Assembly: GCA_030248065.1 (NCBI GenBank)
Contig: JASAMV010000662.1
Location: 1-64,000, forward strand
Length of the DNA stretch: 64,000 bases
Origin: Rhynchonema sp. JSB1_4
Lineage: Eukaryota; Nematoda; Chromadorea; Monhysterida; Xyalidae
Direction: 5' to 3'
Shown here: positions 48,717 to 58,812 of the stretch, one piece after another
Position numbering within the stretch: the stretch's first letter is position 1
Layout of the letters: every line of letters begins with the position of its first letter
Made by a program: the position numbers and the translations under genes
Notes under the pieces: generated by a model
What the model saw: only the letters and a program-made list of their open reading frames with translations
What the model was told of the DNA's origin: nothing
The model's database searches: none

Positions 48717-48854
48717 CCTCAATACTGTACACAATTCAGAATTTGAGCAAGCAACGCAGTAGCAAAGTAAGGAAACAAGAGAACGCATGATAACAATGAA
48801 GGGATGGAAAGAATAACAAGAAAATCAACAGTGTGAGAATTTTGCATACTCAGA

Positions 48855-51800
48855 CTAGGACTTTGGTTGCTTGCGTAATTCAATGTGGAATCGTCGTAGG
48901 ACACTTTCGTCCACTTCACATGGAGAATCACACATTTGATCTCGACCTGAACAAGGAGTCATAGTCATACATTTATTGCTTGATTATATATTCATTGAAA
49001 AAAGAGTGACGTCGCATAAAAACCCAGCCAACCTTCGATTGATTTCGGGAACGCAATTACATCCCTGATCGATTCAGCTTGCAAAATAAGGGCCAAATAT
49101 CGGTCGAGTCCGAGCGCGAAACCAGCGTGCGGAGGAGCGCCCATGTCCAGCGCTGACAGCAGATGTTTCAGGTCTGAAAAATTGCGGTTGCATCTTTTTG
49201 GCAACAAGCGGCCGAAATTCTGAATACAAACAGGCCACCGCAGTTTTGTCATAAACGGATCCGTAAAAGCCACAGTCTTGTTGCAATGCAAGGGCAAATT
49301 TGATCCGACGCAAGCAGCACGAAACATAAATTTTAAGCAAATTGTAACGTACTTAAAGGGGCGGACTCATTGCTAAAAGTACTCGCTTTATAATTTCAAC
49401 TTGTGGCCGAGATGTGCGCGATCAGAACGCCACCACGATTAGGCCGATCGGATCTACATATATCGGCCGAGATCGAAGCTATTGAATCGGCTCAACCAGG
49501 AACAAAAAATATTTTGGACCAGCTGCATTTTTATTGCAAATCAGGGGAACCTCGTACTCTGGCCATGAAACATTAAAAAAAGTCGTTTTATGAAAACGAA
49601 GAAACATTTCTTGGTGCATTTGATCACTGCGTGACGTGTCTGTCAGCTGGCTGACGTCAAGTGCACCAAGAAATGTTTCTTCGGTGTCATATAAAAACGA
49701 CTATTTTTCTGAATGTTTCGTGGCCAGAGCATGAGGTTCCCCTGATTTGCAATAAAAATGCAGCTGGTCCAAAATATTTTTTGTTCCTGGTTGGGCCGAT
49801 TCAACCGCTTCGATCTCGGCCGATATAGATCCTATCGGCCTAGTCGTGGTTGCGTTCTGATCGCAGGCATCACGGCCACAAGTTGAAAATATAAAACGAT
49901 TGCTTTTAGCAATGAGTCCGCCCCTTTAAGACAAGCTATTCTGCTCAGACTGATGCGCGTATATTATTCCCTAGCTCCTTGAAATGTAGTTCCAGACAAG
50001 TAACCCTCACTCACATCGCACTGCGTTCATTTGTGGCTGCTTAACGATTGTGCAAGACACCTTGTGTTGTCAACCACAACGTTACATCCCACCTTTCGTA
50101 TCAATGTGCAACACCTTGTTCAACACATGTCTCTGCAATTGTGCATCGTGCATTCGCACCGACCCACCGCCCAGCTCAACGCCATCCAACACCAGATCGT
50201 AGTGTTGACCGATGATCGTGCCCAAACAATCGCAAGAGAAAAGCTGGCCGGTCTGCAAACGTCATCATTCTGGCAAACACGTCAACAACCTTGTAAATCA
50301 CAATATCCTGTAAGCGTGTGGTGAACATGAAACACCGCGATCAAAATGCCCCAAAGCGTAAGCTGATGTTTCAGGTGAGAATGACTACACAGACTCTAGA
50401 TCGAATAAGGCATTAATACGCCATCTTTAAAGTGACTCTTCAATTGAATGTTGACCGCGTTTGCTTGCAGCCATATTTTTAGAAAATGAAGGCAAGGTAT
50501 CAGAAACCCAGATTTAGGGAATGGATTTTCAACTCGTTGCTTTGTGATGTTTCACGGAGCCCACATATTTTCACAGGAGGAGAAAAAATGAAGAAAGTTT
50601 GAGGCGGGCTTGTGCAAGACACAAGGTAATATACTCTTAGATATTTTCAGCGTTTTATGCACAGACGTTTCTCTGATAAACGAGACATGAAGCATTGTAC
50701 GAAACGCCAGGTGTGACAAATGATAAACGAAACACTCCAAAAAATCAAGCCTTTTTGAAGCACCCTTTTACTGCTGTATAATTTTAGGCATCTGTGGTGA
50801 ATGAAATAAGTTGTCAATTGCAAGTAAAAATCCTTTAATTGTCCTGTGTTCAGAATGTGCTTTTCGTTTTTCAAAATCCTACACAGCTCACACAATGTTT
50901 ACCACAACATGCGCAAGGCAGCCATTCCACAGCGCACACACACAACAAAGCTTGTCAGCTGAAACACTGCTGTGTTGTCGCTGTGCTGGCTGTGTGTTGT
51001 CGTTGTGTGTGCGCTGTGGAATGGCTGCCTTGCGCATGTTGTACTAAACATTGTGTGAGCTGTGTAGGGGTTTGAAAAACGAAAAGCACATCCTGAACAC
51101 AGGATAATTAGAGGATTATTATTTGCAATTGACAACTTATTTCATTTACCACAGATGCCTAAAATTATACAGCAGTAAAAGGGTGCATCAAAAAGGCTTG
51201 ATTTTTTGGAGTGTTTCGTTTATCATTTGTCAAACCTGGCGTTTCGTACAATGCTTTATATCTCGTTTAACAGAGAAACGTCTGTGTATAAAACGCTGAA
51301 AATATCTAAGAGTGCATTACCTTGTGTCTTGCACAGGCCCGCCTCAAACTTTTTTCATTTTTTCTCCTCCCGTGAAAATATGTGGGCTCCGTGAAACATC
51401 ACAAAGCAACGAGTTGAAAATCCATTCCCTAAATCGGGGTTTCTGACACCTTGTCTTCCTTTTCTGAAAAAATCGCTGCAAACAAACGCGGTCAACATTC
51501 AATTGTAGAGGCACTTTAAGCACGTCGAAATCTCAAGAATTACAAAATCAAAACCCACTTGATGTTGCACGGGGGCAGTGAACGGATGATGTGCACTCAA
51601 CCAGACACCGTTTTGTTGTTCAAACAGCGGGAAATCGACGACCCACACGAATTGATGCTCTTGTGAACGAACGGGGACACCTTGTTGCTCCAAATGATCA
51701 GCGACCAACAGACGCAAACGACCGGACTGATGTTGCACTTGGCGTTGGTTAGAACCCCAGCAGAATATCTGCAAGAATGATAATATCGTTGGAATGACAC

Positions 51801-52889
51801 AAAGCAGCCTTTGAAGAAAATAGTTGTTTTTTTGTGGGAGATCCTGAACGCTGATGTTACACGTGGGAATGACTACACAGGGAAAAGCGTACGTTTTTAT
51901 TATGTCAGCCGCAAAACAATATTTCACCAAGAACCAAACTCGTCAAAAACTATTATTCTTCTCATCAACAACCAACCAAAACATCATTATCATTCTCACA
52001 CTGCAAAGTATCCAGTAATGTTCGCTGATCATTCAAATTCATTTTCGCGCCCAAACCACCAGTCAATTGCAGTTGGGTCTGACTGTTCTGCGTGAGTTTC
52101 ATCACTGCGAACGAGAGAGATAATCCTAAAATGACGGCATATTACAAATACGTGCTCAGCTTTCGTATGAAATAACAACAAACCATATTTTTTCACTTCT
52201 TCTTTTAAATGTTTTCGAATATATGACCCGCTGAGCGCATTTTTCGCTGCCGGCGCCCGAAACGCACAAACGTGTTGCGCGTCATCAACAGACACAAACG
52301 GCAGTGTATGTAGCATGTGTGAAACATCAACGAGCAGCCAGTTAAATCTGCAGTCTGGTTTGTCTGACCCGTACATTCGCATTGCATCAACGTATGTCAA
52401 CCGGCGAAATGGCACCGTTGGACTGAAGGTTTGAACGCTCGTAGAGTTTCGTAATCTATTTGTAAGATATGCTGACATTACAGTGGCAATATTTTTGTTA
52501 TTTTATTGTTGTTTGTATTATCATTCAGACAGCACTTGATCAAAAGCACAGTTGGTCTAGTCATTCCGGCGTGAAACATCATTCGGCGGCTGCGACTGCG
52601 ATTGTGTGGTTTTCTGTATTCTGAATTCGAAAAAAATGTTTTACAACCTGCCTGCGCCTCTTGGCGCAGAGGGCGAAACTCAATACTTTGACTGACACGG
52701 ATTAGCACCGTTGAAACAAACACACCAACAAATTAAAAAATCTGCGCAAATCGACCAACTCTTTTCAAGCATCGACCAACTCACCAACACTGCACCGCCT
52801 CGTCGTCAATCGGCCACGAGGCCACAATCAATTGTTCAACTGTGCTCATCACGTCATCGGCGTCAGCGAACGACATTTCGATGTCAACC

Positions 52890-52926
<37 letters not shown>

Positions 52927-54847
52927 CAAGTTGGAACAATAATTCAGGGTGACATGCAATGAAACTGGGAAAACTGTTTCGATCACCTGAGTAAATTCGG
53001 GTTGACGCTCGGCGGATGTGCGCTCGTCTCGGTAGCATCTGGCAATCTGACAGATAAAGCATCCTAGTCCGATGTCTTCACTCAAAACAAATGGAAGCGT
53101 GCTCCAAAACAACTGTTTGAAAATAACAGTCAATTGAAAGAACATAAACAGCACCTGAAAATAGCGTTCGATCCCAGCGACCATGAGCAATTGTTTGAAT
53201 TGTTGCGGACTTTGCGGCAGCGAGTAGAAACGATGCGGTTGGGTGGACGACGGCACGATGAACTCAGCTGCGCCACCAGGCGTTGGTCTGCCAAATATAC
53301 TTTTGTTTAGTTTTTTTTGTTTTACAACGTTTTTCTTTCGCCTTGGAGGCATCCATCGAAGAACTGAACAACGTGCGACACACCACAATGTCGTTCACGC
53401 GTAAAACATCGGCATATCGAATATTCTGGTTGTATGCATCATTTTGATCAAACTGAACAAAAAAATCACGTGTTCATATTTATTTATGTAATACGAACAA
53501 GCTCCACGAGTTGCTTTTTTCGTCAGCTAACCTGACCAACCAGCTGCAGAGAGGCGTGGGATACAGATAAATTGCGAGTGTTCTGCTACCTGGACAGCGT
53601 GTTTTCGGTTGCCCTTTCGACAGCTGTTTTCACAGATGGCCGATTCAGCAGGTCATCGTCAGTGACAACGCATCAAAAGGACATCGGTGGCGCCCCAAAA
53701 CCACACGCCACCACCATCCTCAATATCATTTCAAAACACACAGACATCATCATCATCACATCACATCATCAGCGCTCGAACCTGAACAACGTCGGCGTTT
53801 CGACGTCCACGAACTGCATCCTTTCCAGCGCACACCGTCGCATCGCGTGCACAATCTGTGATCGACGCAGCAACAGTCGTTGATTGGCTGGACGACGCAG
53901 GTCGACTGGACGATGGCGCATTCGAACAGACGCGTCACGCACTTGCGCGAATGGACGACCTGTGAAGATTGTTGTGATTGTCAACATGATTACGTATTTC
54001 GTATTCTTTGTTGGGCAACAAAAACAGGGCCGAACCGAAATCAAGACTTTTGCTTTTTTCAAAGTTTTTAAAACGCGACGATTTTTCACAGCCCAGATCT
54101 CCCGGCCACACGTACAGCTAGCTAAGCTAATGTACCTGGCAAATGATAGTCAAGCTCCGGCAGCTCGCAAAAAAAGTATGATTTTGGGTTCGGGTTCCTT
54201 CATCATGCTCACCATATTGTCTTTCGCGGTTTCTCATTTCCAAACAAATGAAACACAGATTTATCAACAATTATTAACCAACCAGTTTCAAACGGTAGCA
54301 ATGTGCATTTGTTCAGTACGTGAACGTTATCAACAAGCACCTCAATCTCTCCGGTCGGCATTTTCGGATTCGCTTGGTTGGGCGGACGGGATCGGACCTG
54401 GCCTTCGATCTGTGATTTGTGCTGATATGATAAATTGCCCATTTTTGAGAAAACACACACAATTTGGCAACTGACCGTCAAAACGGACTCCAGCGGACAT
54501 TGATCGACGGTCTCCCGCAATTGCTTGTGATCCGAGATTAACTGCACGCTGCCAGTTTTATCGCGAATCACGCAAAATAGACCTCGCTGTCGTTTGTATT
54601 GCAGCCAGCCCGATAACGTCACTGGAATTCCCACGTGTTCTGAGCGCAAATCACCGCACATATGTGATCGCTTCAAGCTCGATTTAGCCTTGGATTGTTT
54701 GAGGTCATTTTCGACGCCGCAAATTCCATCTCGATTTTCTTGTTGATGCGTCGAAGTGGTCGCGTGCAAATAACGACCACAATGTTTTTGCAACAGCGCC
54801 GCGTGAAACGGTCGTTTCAGCAGGAATAATTTAACCAGATTTTTCAT
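48855..54847 (-). CDS. DARS2: Mitochondrial aspartyl-tRNA synthetase, twelve exons
   Basis: Charges mitochondrial tRNA with aspartate. Exons: 54847-54461, 54397-54283, 53959-53782, 53287-53155, 53046-52987, 52888-52785, 52422-52152, 52087-51977, 51768-51559, 50252-50093, 49173-49033, 48946-48855. Every junction keeps phase; total 653 codons plus stop (human 645). A basic, acid-poor N-terminus is the presequence. Then come the OB-fold anticodon domain ([21 protein letters not shown]), class II motif 1 (VDVETPTLF), [16 protein letters not shown], motif 2 (ARCYRDE and RQPEFTQ), VDIEMSF, the bacterial-type insertion, [12 protein letters not shown] with [17 protein letters not shown], and motif 3 (GFALGLDRY). 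This is the bacterial/mitochondrial, not cytosolic, type. Two TTAA foldbacks occupy introns 9 and 10. A TTTCAG 25 bases before the ATG lies inside the preceding gene. Confidence 0.95.
49353..49929. mobile_element. TTAA-flanked long foldback in AspRS intron 10
   Basis: TTAA at 49353-49356 and 49926-49929. Ends AAGGGGCGGACTCATTGC and its complement; the arms meet near 49640. Matches the T2-type TTAAAGGRR end. Confidence 0.88.
50427..51519. mobile_element. 1.1-kb TTAA-flanked foldback in AspRS intron 9
   Basis: TTAA at 50427-50430 and 51516-51519; ends AAGTGACTCTTCAATTGAATG and a near-complement. The arms of about 530 bp match closely, meeting near 50970. Frames inside are mirror images without a domain. 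Confidence 0.88.
52892..52923. repeat. (TA)n microsatellite next to an AspRS acceptor
   Basis: About 14 TA units run right up to the TATAG acceptor of exon 6, replacing the usual pyrimidine tract. Confidence 0.85.
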
Positions 54848-54862
54848 GCCCGGCGTTTCAAT

Positions 54863-55159
54863 TTAGAACCACTGAAATCTGCCCTGCATTCGAGCGTGTT
54901 CGTCAATCAGTTCGTCATTACGATCCGCCCCATCAAGCGGCTCGAATCCGGCCGCATTTCGCGCATCATGATGATCGTTAATATTTTGTTCTTGATTTTC
55001 GTCATCGTCATCGCCCAGTTGCACTTCGGGACGAACGACAAGATCGATTGGCATCAGATAAAAGAGTCCAACAGCGCCGATCACAAACGGCAGACTGGTG
55101 GCGCCGAAATGGGCCAGACGAAACAGGGCCGTCATCGGCCGGCTCAGGAAACGCAGCAT
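54863..55159 (-). CDS. Small single-pass membrane protein upstream of AspRS
   Basis: From ATG 55159 to the stop at 54863 it encodes 98 residues. A basic N-terminus MLRFLSRPMTALFRLAHF is followed by a membrane helix (SLPFVIGAVGLFYLMPIDLV) and an acidic tail with GDDDDENQEQN. The N-terminus could target mitochondria. The YLMPIDLV...LGDDDD stretch faintly recalls DUF1232, but I do not claim the family. TGTTTCAG ends at 55201, 41 bases before the ATG, so it is either a trans-spliced first exon or a last exon of a longer gene, since the frame stays open upstream to the acceptor. Its stop codon lies 15 bases before the AspRS ATG. Confidence 0.6.
   Translation of the reverse strand: MLRFLSRPMTALFRLAHFGATSLPFVIGAVGLFYLMPIDLVVRPEVQLGDDDDENQEQNINDHHDARNAAGFEPLDGADRNDELIDEHARMQGRFQWF
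54872..54880 (-). promoter_or_regulatory. Candidate trans-splice acceptor for AspRS inside the upstream gene
   Basis: Minus strand reads AGATTTCAG then TGGTTCTAA, so the acceptor lies in the last codons of the upstream protein. The resulting leader to the AspRS ATG would be about 25 bases. Confidence 0.5.
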
Positions 55160-55203
55160 TTTGTTGGTGAAATTGAGGCACTGATGTTGTTCATTTTTAT
55201 CTG

Positions 55204-55577
55204 AAACAATATGTTTTTCGGAGGATTTGCGCTTAACGGTGCATGGGGGCTGTGGGGATTCGTAATTCAAAACCCAATCGTGCCGGATGAAGCAAGACCG
55301 GGAGTTTGGACTTGATCGACTCTGTCGGAGGTTTGGGGACAGCGACCGGGTTGTACATTATTGTGGCCCTGCCAGCGTACATTTAGTTTCTGATTGCATG
55401 TTGTCTGTGTCTGTCTGTCCGTGATTTCGTCCACCGTCTCACCCTTTCCTGCCCTGGTTTTGTATTTATTTTTCATTCCTGTAACTTGCACGCTCTGTTT
55501 TGTATTTATTTTCATGTCCGTAAACTCCACACAAGGTCTTGTAATTATGCTTCTAACACTTAATCTTCTTATCTATG
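55204..55577. other. No feature seen
   Basis: Upstream flank of the candidate operon, which may hold its promoter; nothing recognisable. Confidence 0.4.
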
Positions 55578-55968
55578 CAGTGTAGTTCCTGGTCCGGCGC
55601 GGCGGTTAGTGCACCTACCCCTTTTTTCCGTGCAGCGGTTAGTGTACCCCCTGGGGGAGAAGTGGGGTAAGACCCAAATCCAGGAAAAAGAAAGTCTCTT
55701 TTTGAGGTGGAAAATTTGACCCGATTTTTGGCTCTTTTTGGAAAAAAATCTTCACAAAAAGGGTATTTTGGCGACTTTTGACAACATCTACCTAAAAATC
55801 ACCCATTTTGGGCATAAAAATGCCCGTTTCAGGCCTAAAAATGCCTATTTTGGGCAATAATTGATGCGATTAGTGTACCTGGCGAGGCGGCTAGCGTACT
55901 AGTGTACCTTGGTCGCGGCGGTTAGTGTACCTTAGGGAGGACCCCCCTCCCCCCCAGGAACTACACTG
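55578..55968. mobile_element. hAT-like MITE (CAGTGTAGTTCCTGG ends) with GTTAGTGTACC units
   Basis: Ends CAGTGTAGTTCCTGG and CCAGGAACTACACTG; flanks TATCTATG and TGTCCATG match 6 of 8. GCGGCGGTTAGTGTACC units recur at both ends. A partial copy at about 56007-56310 lacks the right end; other fragments at 28651, 29215-29315, 35260-35327 and 58094. Confidence 0.82.
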
Positions 55969-56006
55969 TGTCCATGTATTATTGAGTTGGTGCCGTGCCG
56001 ACCAGT

Positions 56007-56310
56007 GTAGTTCCTGGTCTGGCGGGGAAATTAGTGCACCTCCCTACTTTTTCGGAGGGGAAATTAGTGTACCTCCCTGGTGGGGGGGAGGGGGGAAGAC
56101 CCAAATTCAGGAAATAGTCACTTTTTGAGGCAGAAAATTTGGCCTGTTTTTGCCCCTTTTTGAAGAAAACTCATCATAAAAAGGGTAACTTGGCGACTTT
56201 TGACAGCATTGACCTAAAAATCACACATTTTAGGCTAAAAATGCCCATTTTAGGCAAAAATTGAGGCGGTTAGTATACCTGGCGCGGCGGTTAGTCAGTG
56301 TACTAGTGTC
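56007..56310. mobile_element. Second CAGTGTAGTTCCTGG MITE, right end lost
   Basis: Left end CAGTGTAGTTCCTGGTCTGG, internal GGGGAAATTAGTGTACC units and GGCGCGGCGGTTAGT follow the copy at 55578 in the same order. Confidence 0.75.
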
Positions 56311-56596
56311 AGGGTTTTTTCACTCGTCATTCAGTCGTTATTGACGAATAAAAGTTTGCCGTGGCGAACAAAAATTAAGACTAATTCGTCACCTGGTCGT
56401 CACAGCAAAAGTTCTCCTTTGGTCTTTGTGTTATAAAGTCATTTTCTGGATTAAAACACCCAAAATTTTTCCGTGCCGGGAAGACTCATTATAAATGAAA
56501 CGGATTAACCGGATTATTACCGGATTAAACGGATCTTTGCGGGCTCATTATTTTTTCAAAACAAAACGGATTAAAGCTGGAACTCGGTCCTGAACC

Positions 56597-56706
56597 AAGG
56601 CTTTGGCTCAGGCTTGAGCTTCGGATTAGGCTTAGGCTTACACTCACGTTTACGCACATGATTAGGCTTGAGTCTGGGTTCAGGCTTAAACTTAGGCTTA
56701 GGCTAA
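56597..56706 (+). repeat. Second degenerate TTAGGC array
   Basis: Scattered GGCTTAGGCTTA, ATTAGGCTTGAG and CAGGCTTAAACTTAGGC units, more decayed than at 29523. It lies inside a loose foldback: GAAGACTCATTATAAAT at about 56480 is mirrored at about 56812-56830. Confidence 0.75.
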
Positions 56707-57325
56707 ATACACGCGGAGCATTGTATATAACATACATAATGAGCCTTCCTGGGAAACGGCCCTGGGGGAAAGCTCATTGCGAGGATTCCGTTTGATCCGC
56801 TTTATTTTCAAATCCATAATGAGTCTTCGCTCCAGGGCCTCTGCAGTATGAACTGATTACAATAGTAGTGAGTCTTCCTGCTTCGCTCGAATTTGTGCGC
56901 CACATTGCCCATTCTGAGCGTTCGAAGCGGCGATCGCAGAACCGTTCTGCGCAACGCAGTTTCGATTCGATGGTAAACAAGGCCCTATCAGACAATTTAT
57001 TCATCACAATCAGCCTTCATTTGCTGTTTTTTTGTTGTCAACAGCTATCCCGGATAGTGTCAGCAACGATAGTTTACTAAAAAATCGCGCAGCATTATAA
57101 GCCCAGGGTAGTACTTGGGGGGGGGGGGTCCGGGGACCGCACAAATTCATCTATCTATCGTCAACACTGATGGGCTAATCTATCTATCTATCGTCAACAA
57201 ATTCTGGGAAAAATCTATCTCCATATCGTCAAAGAAACAATCGACACCAAAATGGATATTTTTGACTCAAAATGGCACAAAATCGGTATTTTTTACCACC
57301 AAAAAAACAAAAAATCGCGCACTAT

Positions 57326-57930
57326 ACCGTAAAAACCTAAATACAAGGGGGGGCTCTATTAATTCACTGACCCCATTTTCAAAAAATTATTTTCGTTTCT
57401 CAGCGAGAGCGTTCCAAATCCGGTGTTATTTTCGATCGATATTCCGAGAGGGGGCTCTATTCCGGGGGGGGCTCTACCGTAAAAACCTAAATAGAAGGGG
57501 GGGCTCTATTAACTCACTGACCCCATTTTGGGGGGCTCTATTACGGGGGGGCTCTATTCCGGGGGGGCCTCTATTAATTCACTGACCCGAACCTGAAAAA
57601 TTGTTCCCAGAATACCCCCCAAAAACCCCTAAAAAGGGGTTTGAAAGGATGTTTTTTTGCTTGTAATCGCATTTATTCGTGTCTATTCGTCAATAGGAGG
57701 CGTATTATGTGCTCTGAACGAACAACAAACGTGCATAAATGTACCTGTACACCACTATCAAGCCTTAATACACTACAGTATAGGGGATGTTACTTAGGGG
57801 GGCTCTATTCGGGGGGGGGGGGGGCTCTATTAATTCACTGACCCCTTTTTGGGGGGGCTGTATTACGGGGGGGGGCTCTATTCCGGGGGGGGCTGTATTT
57901 AGGTTTTTACGGTATTTAGGTTTTTTACGG
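57326..57930. mobile_element. CCGTAAAAACCTAAATA-ended MITEs, nested or tandem
   Basis: End CCGTAAAAACCTAAATA after TA at 57324-57325. An internal start lies at about 57478, and mirrored ends at 57912 and 57930. Interior of GGGGGGGCTCTATT(A) and TTCACTGACCCC units. A sister family of 33836-34259. Confidence 0.75.
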
Positions 57931-58134
57931 TACACGCGGATTTAGCACATCTCAGTGCATTTTCAATTTTCATTAATATTTAAACAATTAAACATTATTA
58001 CCTAGTGCACCATACTGTACCTTGATTTTTGGCTGCCCCCACCAGTGATGTGGTTGGGGGGTATGGGGGTATTACCCTCCCAACTGCTAGGCAGTGTAGT
58101 TCCTGGTCCGGAGCAGTGTTGGAGTTTTCAGCCC

Positions 58135-58276
58135 TTGAAAATTGGCTGACCGGGCCGGGCCGGGCCGACCTCAAGCCAAAACGGGCCGGGCCGACCTGCA
58201 GCCCTCCACCGGGCCGGGCCGGACTTTTCGCCGACCGGGCCGGGCCGGGCCGACTTTACCCGGCCCGTTTCCGATC
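58135..58276. mobile_element. GGGCCGGGCC MITE fragment
   Basis: CCGGGCCGGGCCGGGCCGACC units, similar in composition to 23627-23748, directly abutting a retrotransposon 3' end. Ends not defined. Confidence 0.55.
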
Positions 58277-58812
58277 GTGGTCTCATACCTGGGGTAACCA
58301 AGGAATCATTCTTTCCATCGCGTGACACCGGCCGCCCAACCCGAGGGCACTCCCACAGTTTGTGTCGAGTTCATGGCGCGGGTCCGGACTTGTCCGGATA
58401 TTGGGCTTATCGCGTTGTGGACCTCTGGAACAGGCTCCCAGAGGACGTCGTCTCCGCTGCCTCAATTGCGGCCTTTAAATCTAAACTAAACTCACGTGGT
58501 CGAGACGTAGTTTCTCGCCATATTTCAACAAAATTCTCAGCCGTCGTTGACTGATCTCCTCAGTCACTGAGTTGCTGCTTTCAGGTAATCGTCAATTTTT
58601 GTTATCGCCTGTTGTCATCTCGTGTCCGCCATTGATCACTGATTTTTCGCCTGTCGTTGCTGTTTTTGGTTGGTTTAAAATTTCTCTGGTACGTTTTGTC
58701 GTTTGTTCATTCATGATTATCATTGTGTTGCGTACACTCGTTTATTTTTCAGGTGTTTTCCGGATCTCGTTGTAGGTCTTTGCGTGAGCTTGCAAATAAA
58801 ATTTGAATTTGA
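58277..58812 (+). pseudogene. 3' end of a CR1/Jockey-like retrotransposon, copy C
   Basis: Encodes GLIPGVTKESFFPSRDTG... to RHISTKFSAVVD (stop at about 58552), then a 3'UTR nearly identical to copy A, ending GCAAATAAAATTTGAA. 5'-truncated. Confidence 0.88.

Noticed and set aside
50552..51394. Matching 62-codon frames ending ENMWAP on both strands
   Set aside because: Mirror images of the two arms of the TTAA foldback, not a duplicated gene.
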